From Tsuneonella flava (GTDB lineage: Bacteria; Pseudomonadota; Alphaproteobacteria; Sphingomonadales; Sphingomonadaceae), in NCBI RefSeq assembly GCF_002870965.1, contig NZ_PHSO01000005.1, forward strand, positions 124,001 through 188,000: a DNA stretch of 64,000 nt. Reading direction: 5' to 3'. The first letter of the stretch is position 1; the number at the start of each line of letters is the position of its first letter. The notes beneath the pieces were generated by a model, which saw only the letters and a program-made list of their open reading frames with translations, did no database searches and was not told the origin of the DNA. Made by a program: the position numbers and the translations under genes. Shown here piece after piece: positions 58,671 to 64,000 of this stretch.

Positions 58671-59482
58671 GCGATCCGCTGGAAAGAATCGCGGCGGCGC
58701 TGGAACGGATCGCGCCGCCACCTGCGCCCGATCCCGACTGGCTGGCCGCGCCCGCCTACATCTGGGATGGCAAGGCAGCGCGGCCCGTGGCCAGTTTCAG
58801 GGCACCGTCGCTCGACCAGTTGAAAGGGATCGAGCGGCAGAAGCGCGTCGTGGCCGAAAACGTCGCCCGGCTGGCGCAAGGGGCCGCCGCGCACGACATG
58901 CTGCTGTGGGGATCGCGCGGCATGGGCAAGAGCGCGCTGATCCGCGCATCGATCATCGCCGCGCAGGCCGATGCGCCGCAGCGGGTGGCACTGGTGCAAG
59001 TGGGCACCGATGCGCTGTCGACGATCCCCGCGCTGTTCGCCAAACTGGCGAAGGTGGAGCGCAACATGCTGGTCTATCTCGACGATCTGGGGTTCGACAG
59101 CGACCATGCCGGGCCGCGCCACCTGCGAAGCTGGCTGGAAGGCGGAGTCGAAGCGCGCCCTGCCAACGTGCGGCTGGCGGTGACATCCAATCGTCGCGCC
59201 ATCGTCGAACGGCACATGAGCGAGCAGGACGATCCGATCAATCCGCGCGACGCAGTGGACGATATGCTGGCGCTGGCCGACCGGTTTGGCCTCAGCGTCG
59301 GTTTCCACGCTGCATCGCAGGACGATTACCTTGCTATCGTCGATGCCTATGCCGATCCGCTGGGTCTGGAATGGGAACCGGGCGACGCGCTGGAATGGGC
59401 GCGACGGCGCGGTGCCCGTTCGGGCCGCACGGCGTGGCAATATGTTGCGGAGCTGGCCGGGCGCGCGGGCAAGGCACTGTAG
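58667..59482 (+). CDS. DUF815-family AAA ATPase
   Basis: A 271-residue predicted ATPase. Walker A is LLWGSRGMGKSALIRA (about 80-95); Walker B is MLVYLDDLGFDS (about 136); the sensor-like TSNRRAIVERHMSE (about 178) and the aromatic ADRFGLSVGFHAASQDDYLAIV (about 205-226) are typical of DUF815. The family is widespread, of unknown role. It is translationally coupled to the acyl-CoA dehydrogenase gene (ATGA overlap). It is convergent with the sorbosone-dehydrogenase-like gene. Confidence 0.9.
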   Translation: MSDPLERIAAALERIAPPPAPDPDWLAAPAYIWDGKAARPVASFRAPSLDQLKGIERQKRVVAENVARLAQGAAAHDMLLWGSRGMGKSALIRASIIAAQADAPQRVALVQVGTDALSTIPALFAKLAKVERNMLVYLDDLGFDSDHAGPRHLRSWLEGGVEARPANVRLAVTSNRRAIVERHMSEQDDPINPRDAVDDMLALADRFGLSVGFHAASQDDYLAIVDAYADPLGLEWEPGDALEWARRRGARSGRTAWQYVAELAGRAGKAL

Positions 59483-59528
59483 GCCCCGCCCCGGCGCGGC
59501 TAAAGCACCCCGCGCCCGTAACGCAGGC

Positions 59529-60989
59529 TTACTTCGGTACTTCCTGTGCGTAGCTTTCCCCGAACGATGCCTCCTGCCCGCGCAGTTCGCGTTGCGGCGG
59601 CAGCGAGGGGCCGGTCAGCGGCTTGATCTCCGGTGCCGGTTTGGCCCCCGGTGCCGTCACACGCCAGACGATGCCCGCGGTGTCGTCGCTCACCAGCAGC
59701 GCGCCATCCTTCGCCCAGGCAACCCAGGTCGGGCGGCCATGCGTGGTCTTGCCATCTTTGGAGAGGAAGCCGGTCAGGATCGGCACCGGCTTGCCCGTGG
59801 GATTGCCGCGCGCGTCGAACCGCACGAACACGACATCGTAGCCCGATTTGGGCTCGCGATTCCACGATCCATGCTCGGCAATCACCGCGCCCGACACAAA
59901 TTTTTCGCCCAGCCGCGAACCATTGCCCGCGAAAGTCAGCCCCAACGCAGCGACATGCGGCCCCAGTGCATATTCGGGGATGCGGACATATTGCGGATTG
60001 AAATAGGCCGGTTGCGGCGCATCGACCCGCTGGTCGAAATTCTCCCGCCAATACACCCACGGCCAGCCGTATTGCGCGCCGATCGGCACGTTAGTGAGAT
60101 AATCGGGCACCAGATCCGAACCAAGCATGTCGCGTTCGTTCACTGTCGTCCACAACTCGCCCGTCCACGGGCTGAATGCCAGCCCGTTGGGATTACGCAT
60201 CCCGCTGGCGAACAGGCGCGCCTTCCCCGTCTTGAGCGAATATTGCCAGATTGCAGCGCGGCCCTGTTCCGCCTCTATCCCGCGCTCAGCGATGTTCGAT
60301 GCCGAACCCACCGCGACGTAGAGGTTTTCGCCTGCCGGATCGATCACGACATTACGCATCCAGTGGTTGCCGCCACCTGGCAGATCCATCAGCTTCTTCG
60401 GTTTGCCCGTCAGCTTCGTGTCGCCCGGCGTGAAGGGAAACGCCAGCAAGGCATTGTGATTGGCGACGTAAAGCGTTCCATCGTGCCACGCCATGCCAGA
60501 GGGGGAAGCCAGCGCCGCGTTCTTCATCGGGAAAGTCTGATCGGCCCGGCCATCGCCATTGCTATCGCGCAACACCGCGATTTCATTGGCCGACGCAACA
60601 TCGGCCCCGGCTTTGGCAAACAGGAAACCCGCAATAAACCCTTCGATTCCGCCGATATCCGATTCCGGCGGACGATTGGTCAGCGCCACCAGCACATCGC
60701 CATTGGGCAGAGTGTACAGGGTGCGCGGATGCGACAGACCGACAGAGAATCGCTCGACTGTCAGGCCCGGCGCGGCCACGGGCTTTTCCCCTTCTGCCCA
60801 ACCGACCGGCTTCGCCACTTCAGCGGTGGGGAAGCTTTCCGCGCGCGGATCGGTCAATTCGGGATCGGCACCTGTAACGTTCGCGAAGGCAACCTGCGCC
60901 TTGTCCGGCATACGGAGATAGAAAAACACCCCTGCCAGGATGACGATGGCGATAATTGCGCCGACGAGAATCTTGCGACCTGTGCTCAT
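59529..60989 (-). CDS. PQQ-dependent sugar dehydrogenase-like (sorbosone dehydrogenase family)
   Basis: A 486-residue beta-propeller protein with a membrane anchor (KILVGAIIAIVILAGVFFYLRM, about 5-26). NGDVLVALTNR, GNHWMRNVVIDPAGENLYVAVGS, FASGMRNPNGLAFSPWTGELWTTVNERDMLG and IAEHGSWNREPKSGYDVVFV are typical of the sorbosone/soluble glucose dehydrogenase family that uses PQQ and calcium in the periplasm. ATG 60989 is preferred; the frame extends 24 codons upstream with unlikely sequence. Activity and cofactor are inferred from family only. Confidence 0.86.
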   Translation of the reverse strand: MSTGRKILVGAIIAIVILAGVFFYLRMPDKAQVAFANVTGADPELTDPRAESFPTAEVAKPVGWAEGEKPVAAPGLTVERFSVGLSHPRTLYTLPNGDVLVALTNRPPESDIGGIEGFIAGFLFAKAGADVASANEIAVLRDSNGDGRADQTFPMKNAALASPSGMAWHDGTLYVANHNALLAFPFTPGDTKLTGKPKKLMDLPGGGNHWMRNVVIDPAGENLYVAVGSASNIAERGIEAEQGRAAIWQYSLKTGKARLFASGMRNPNGLAFSPWTGELWTTVNERDMLGSDLVPDYLTNVPIGAQYGWPWVYWRENFDQRVDAPQPAYFNPQYVRIPEYALGPHVAALGLTFAGNGSRLGEKFVSGAVIAEHGSWNREPKSGYDVVFVRFDARGNPTGKPVPILTGFLSKDGKTTHGRPTWVAWAKDGALLVSDDTAGIVWRVTAPGAKPAPEIKPLTGPSLPPQRELRGQEASFGESYAQEVPK

Positions 60990-61077
60990 AATACGACGGA
61001 ATAGCCGCAGTGCCCGTTCCCGGCAACGGCGCAACGCACTGGCGCAACGCGATTGCCCCACCTAAATAGCCGCCACC

Positions 61078-61560
61078 ATGTACGATTTCGCGCCCGATCC
61101 CGATCTGCCCGCCGCCGAACGATACCGCCAGCTTGCCAGCGCCGCCGAGGCGCTGACATCGGGGGAGCCGGATGGCGTCGCCAATATGGCCAATGTCGCC
61201 GCACTGCTGTGGGAATTTCTCCCTCAGCTCAACTGGGCGGGATTCTATCGCATGATCGATGGCGAGCTTGTGCTGGGTCCGTTTGTTGGCCGCCCCGCCT
61301 GCATCCGCATTCCCGTGGGCAAAGGAGTCTGCGGCGCTGCCGCGCAATCGGCACAGACGCAGCTGGTGGCCGATGTCCACGCCTTCCCCGGCCATATCGC
61401 CTGCGATTCCGCCAGCCGATCCGAACTGGTGGTGCCCGTGATCCGCGATGGAGCGGTGATCGCAGTGATCGATCTCGACAGCCCCGAACCGGCGCGGTTC
61501 GATGCCGACGATGCAGCCGGGGTGGAAGCGCTGGCCGCTCTGCTTTCCACTCGCATCTGA
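61078..61560 (+). CDS. GAF-domain free methionine-R-sulfoxide reductase
   Basis: A 160-residue GAF-fold protein of the fRMsr (MsrC-like) group, which reduces free methionine-R-sulfoxide. The three expected cysteines are present: FVGRPACIRIPVGKGVCGAA (about residues 80 and 90) and FPGHIACDSASRSELVVPV (about 113). LLWEFLPQLNWAGFYRM is the usual N-terminal signature. It protects against oxidative damage in the cytoplasm. It is divergent from the sorbosone-dehydrogenase-like gene. Confidence 0.92.
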   Translation: MYDFAPDPDLPAAERYRQLASAAEALTSGEPDGVANMANVAALLWEFLPQLNWAGFYRMIDGELVLGPFVGRPACIRIPVGKGVCGAAAQSAQTQLVADVHAFPGHIACDSASRSELVVPVIRDGAVIAVIDLDSPEPARFDADDAAGVEALAALLSTRI

Positions 61561-61705
61561 CAGACACTTAAACTTCACCGTGTTTCCGGCCCGTTTCGGG
61601 ACATAGGCGCGGCTCGCTCTTCTGAAACTCCCGATTATCATGATAAATTCTGCGTTAATGGTGAGAGATTCGTATTCTTGCCCTCTGTAAACAGGGAATT
61701 ATCGC

Positions 61706-62617
61706 ATGACTTTCCAACGCCAACTTCTGGCCGCATCGGCCGCCGCCGTGGCGCTCGCTTTCGCCAGCCCGTCGATGGCGCAGGAAATGACATACGAATA
61801 CGCGCAGCCCGGGCAGGCCGCTCCGGTCTATACCGAAGAACCGGTGGTGCAGCCGCTGCCCGGTGCCCCCGCCGCAATGCCTCCCGCACCGCCCCTGCCC
61901 GCAGCGCCGCCGATGCATGTTGCCCCCCCTGCGGAATGGCAGCATGACCATCGCCATGCAGAGGGCAGCCCGTGGGCAGAGCCAGTTCCTGCACCGGCCC
62001 CCTACCCTGAATATGCTGCGCCGATGGGCGGATATGCACCGATGGCCTATCCCGGCCCGGCTGGCGCACCGGCCTATGGCTATGGCGCGCAAGCTCCCGC
62101 CCCTGCACCGCAGTTCGACCGTGACGCCTGGCTCGACAATTGTCAGGACCGGCTGCGCGGAGTGAAAGAGAAAGATCGCGCCGGCGTGATCGGCGGCTTG
62201 CTGGGCGCAGTGGCTGGTGGCGTTGCCGGCAACCGCATTGCCGGAGCTGGCGAACGGCTGGCCGGATCGCTGATCGGTGCCGGGGTCGGCGGGCTGGCCG
62301 GGCTCGCCATCGGCAGTGCGATTGGCGCGTCGAACAATCACAAGCGCCGCGCCGAATGCGAGGCCTATCTCGATCGGTATACTGCCGGATATCCGCAACA
62401 GGGCGGATATGCCTATGGCTATCCCGGCTACGGCTATGCTTATAGAATGGTGCCAATGATGGTGGCCGTGCCGCAGCGCCGCGTGGTGCATGAAACAGTC
62501 ACCGAAGAATGGGTCGATGTGCCCGCCCCTGCAGTACGCAGCCGCCGGATCGACCGCCCGGCCCGCCGTTCTGTCCCTGCGGGCGATAAACGCATCAAGT
62601 ACACCAGGAACAAGTAA
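61706..62617 (+). CDS. Secreted glycine-zipper 2TM-domain protein
   Basis: A 303-residue envelope protein with a signal peptide (QLLAASAAAVALAFASPSMAQ). A long Pro/Ala/Tyr-rich linker covers about residues 30-135. A glycine-zipper region reads VIGGLLGAVAGGVAGNRIAGAGERLAGSLIGAGVGGLAGLAIGSAIG (split across about 153-200), which can form two helices that insert in a membrane, as in Rickettsia 17-kDa antigen-like proteins. The C-terminal part (Tyr/Gly-rich, then basic RRIDRPARRSVPAGDKRIK) is variable. GGGA precedes ATG 61706. Function is unknown; an outer-membrane-associated role is inferred. Confidence 0.85.
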   Translation: MTFQRQLLAASAAAVALAFASPSMAQEMTYEYAQPGQAAPVYTEEPVVQPLPGAPAAMPPAPPLPAAPPMHVAPPAEWQHDHRHAEGSPWAEPVPAPAPYPEYAAPMGGYAPMAYPGPAGAPAYGYGAQAPAPAPQFDRDAWLDNCQDRLRGVKEKDRAGVIGGLLGAVAGGVAGNRIAGAGERLAGSLIGAGVGGLAGLAIGSAIGASNNHKRRAECEAYLDRYTAGYPQQGGYAYGYPGYGYAYRMVPMMVAVPQRRVVHETVTEEWVDVPAPAVRSRRIDRPARRSVPAGDKRIKYTRNK

Positions 62618-62667
62618 GGCCCGTTGACGGGCGCAACCAGAGCTTCATGCCCGCCCCCCCCGCAGCC

Positions 62668-62708
62668 TCTCGTCATTGCGAGGAGCGTAGCGACGTGCCA
62701 ATCCACGG
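62668..62708 (+). repeat. Dispersed intergenic repeat, copy B
   Basis: Core CTCGTCATTGCGAGGAGCGT followed by AGCGACGTGCCAATCCACGG matches copy A at 55697-55736 in reverse orientation, with changes at only a few positions. Such CATTGCGAGGAGCG elements are common between genes in Sphingomonadales (general knowledge). Confidence 0.75.
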
Positions 62709-62720
62709 CCCATCGCCACA

Positions 62721-62759
62721 TCCACCGGAAGCAGGGCCCCGGATCGGGGGTCCGGTGGA
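62721..62759. repeat. Long inverted repeat with CCCCGGATC core
   Basis: TCCACCGGA (62721-62729) pairs perfectly with TCCGGTGGA (62751-62759); the loop contains GGGCCCCGGATCGGGGG, related to the palindrome at 55888. Transcribed, it would form a stable hairpin between the convergent genes. Confidence 0.6.
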
Positions 62760-62805
62760 GGCAGGCAATGACAGAGAAGAGCGATACAACTTCGGTTGCA
62801 GCTCA

Positions 62806-64000
62806 CTAGTCAGTCAGTCGGTGGAGCGTTTCGCCTGCAAGGGCAGTCCGCCCCGGTGCCACACCGGCGATTCCGCCCGCTGAGTTGCTCCGCGCGACTT
62901 TCGTACCCGGTGCAGGCTGGCCGCTCTCCACGATAGAGCGCATCTGGCACACCAGCGGTGTGTCGTCGCTGTCATCGAAACTGTCGGCGGCGGGCAGACC
63001 GACCACGCATCCCATAGTAGGCGTGCCGATCACCAGTGCGCTGTCGCCCGATGCCGCATTGATTTCGACCATCCCGTCGTAACCGATCATCGTTGTCGTG
63101 CCCGACGGATTCATCTGCACCGGCATGCCGGGGGCGACCGGCCGCCCGTCTGCCATCACCACTTTACGCATGATCGGGCGGAAGTGGACCGCGTCGATCT
63201 CTACCAGCGCCACTGCGCGGCGGGGCACGACGATGTGATGCGTGGTATCGCGCACCACTGCATCGGCGGGCAAATGGTCTGCATCGACATCGATCTTGAT
63301 CCGCGCTTGCGACGGGATGTTCTGCACCAGCAGCAAGCCATTGCGGTCAGTAGCACCGACAGTGCGGTTTTCCCGGGTAATCGGCACGCCTGCCACTTTC
63401 CCGGTGGTCCGTACCAGCGCATAGCTGCCGCCGCTCTGGTTGCGGGCGAACACCGTGCCCCCGGCCACCAGCAATGTGCCCCGCGCATCGACCCGCGCGG
63501 CGAAGCGACCATCGACCTGCTCCACTTGTCCATCGATCAGGAAATTGCGGTTGCGCCACGACAGGCCGCCCGCCACGCGTTGCGACGAATCCGATGCATT
63601 CACCGCGGCGCGGTATCCCACTTGCCCGTCGCGCACTGCATCTTTCGAATAAGTCAGCGCCCCGCTGGGTGTGCCGTCGTTGTAACTGGCCAGAGCGCTG
63701 GCATGGCGCTGGCCGCCCAGGCTGACCGACAGGCCCACAGCCCCGGAATACCCGGTGCCGTATTCGGTGCGGCGATATCCGCCACCTGCAAAAAACGACG
63801 CCCGGCGCGACAGGCGCGAACGGAAATTGGCGTTGAGCGCTTCGTTAAACCGGCTGTGCGGCGACTGAGTTGGATTTTGGGTCACACCCTCGCCGCTGTA
63901 TTCCTGTCGCGCAAACGAGAGCTGCATTTCGCTGGCAGACGACAGGCGATAGGATAGCTGCGCGGAATACTGCCGCGGCGGTGCTTCGTCCCCCAGATGG
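62806..64000 (-). CDS. Fimbrial outer-membrane usher protein, 3' part (cut by right edge)
   Basis: The frame is open from TAG 62806-62808 to the window edge (about 398 codons), so only the C-terminal part of the usher is seen. It shows beta-barrel strands (FFAGGGYRRTEYGTGYSGAVGLSVSLGG) and the late usher region GLLLVQNIPSQARIKIDVDADHLPADAVV, which corresponds to the plug-end/CTD1 part of FimD/PapC-like ushers (compare the family's DxNGxxLVPxLxxYxxNxIxID pattern). A C-terminal domain follows (QMNPSGTTTMIGYDGMVEI, with cysteines GCVVG and LVCQ). It should be an outer-membrane gate for chaperone-usher pili. An internal ATG at 63927 is not the true start. Confidence 0.82.
   Translation of the reverse strand, partial: HLGDEAPPRQYSAQLSYRLSSASEMQLSFARQEYSGEGVTQNPTQSPHSRFNEALNANFRSRLSRRASFFAGGGYRRTEYGTGYSGAVGLSVSLGGQRHASALASYNDGTPSGALTYSKDAVRDGQVGYRAAVNASDSSQRVAGGLSWRNRNFLIDGQVEQVDGRFAARVDARGTLLVAGGTVFARNQSGGSYALVRTTGKVAGVPITRENRTVGATDRNGLLLVQNIPSQARIKIDVDADHLPADAVVRDTTHHIVVPRRAVALVEIDAVHFRPIMRKVVMADGRPVAPGMPVQMNPSGTTTMIGYDGMVEINAASGDSALVIGTPTMGCVVGLPAADSFDDSDDTPLVCQMRSIVESGQPAPGTKVARSNSAGGIAGVAPGRTALAGETLHRLTD

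Larger units (their letters stand above)
62618..62805. other. Repeat-bearing intergenic region
   Basis: No gene. It contains a weak hairpin after the glycine-zipper gene (GCCCG-TTGA-CGGGC, 62619-62632), dispersed repeat copy B and a long inverted repeat (62721-62759). Confidence 0.55.

Noticed and set aside
56871-58721. 616-residue minus-strand frame opposite the acyl-CoA dehydrogenase gene
   Set aside because: Shadow frame; the plus-strand frame has clear family motifs, an AAGGAG and a catalytic Glu.
1-64000. CRISPR array, tRNA, rRNA, insertion sequence, prophage, toxin-antitoxin or restriction system
   Set aside because: Nothing with the required repeats, cloverleaf sequence, transposase or nuclease motifs was recognised anywhere in the window.

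Overview
The window looks like a chromosomal segment of an alphaproteobacterium of the order Sphingomonadales, most likely near Erythrobacteraceae/Sphingomonadaceae. Signs are the moderately high GC housekeeping genes, the block proA-(AKR)-nadD-rsfS-rlmH-envC-ctpA, a DUF1013/TrcR cell-cycle regulator, a CarD regulator, a SUV3-type helicase next to S4 and FdxA genes, a Mg-type HemB, and intergenic repeats of a kind common in these genomes. I recognised no rRNA, tRNA, CRISPR array, insertion sequence or phage gene.

Region 1 (about 0.2-21.4 kb) is a Wzx/Wzy-type surface polysaccharide locus, almost all on the + strand. It holds export machinery (Wza-like lipoprotein, Wzc-like tyrosine autokinase), two unrecognised secreted proteins translationally overlapping wzc, an O-antigen-ligase-family protein, a uronate epimerase and TviB-type dehydrogenase pair, a flippase, an AT-rich second polymerase candidate, two GT4 glycosyltransferases, a small PglC-like priming transferase, a DegT aminotransferase, a PglF/WbpM-type 4,6-dehydratase and UDP-glucose dehydrogenase. 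A UDP-GlcNAc 2-epimerase faces the cluster at its end. The predicted building blocks are a 4-amino-4,6-dideoxy-hexosamine as priming sugar, plus uronic acids (GlcA/GalA and possibly an N-acetylhexosaminuronic acid). No PglD-type acetyltransferase and no Wzb phosphatase is in view.

Region 2 (21.4-29.8 kb, - strand) is envelope, ribosome and metabolism housekeeping: a secreted hypothetical protein, a Coq7-type hydroxylase, dsbB, ctpA, a catalytically degenerate LytM factor (EnvC-like), rlmH, rsfS, nadD, an aldo/keto reductase and proA. Region 3 (29.9-32.6 kb, +) is a cell-shape module in which an M23 endopeptidase gene overlaps a bactofilin gene, followed by a second uronate epimerase. Region 4 (32.6-39.7 kb, -) has an acyl-CoA ligase, the TrcR homologue, a glycosyltransferase/phosphoesterase pair, a GST, an FkbM methyltransferase and a quinone oxidoreductase.

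Region 5 (39.8-45.8 kb, +) has DUF1192, clpA with a strong terminator, an MBL exonuclease/ATP-dependent DNA ligase pair and a truncated haemoglobin. Region 6 (45.8-50.0 kb, -) has DUF167, gamma-carbonic anhydrase, GNAT, hemB and an M23 peptidase. Region 7 (50.2-55.6 kb, +) has the helicase, S4, fdxA, carD and two lipoproteins. Region 8 (55.6-64.0 kb) has tsaC/sua5, an acyl-CoA dehydrogenase, a DUF815 ATPase, a sorbosone-dehydrogenase-like protein, a GAF-type methionine sulfoxide reductase, a glycine-zipper protein and the 3' part of a fimbrial usher cut by the window edge. Two dispersed-repeat copies in inverted orientation lie near 55.7 and 62.7 kb.

Most of the window is ordinary chromosome. 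The least explained parts are the unrecognised small or secreted genes embedded in the polysaccharide export operon (1695-1838, 4943-6175, 6168-6605). All functional calls rest on motifs and general knowledge of the families; no database search was run.
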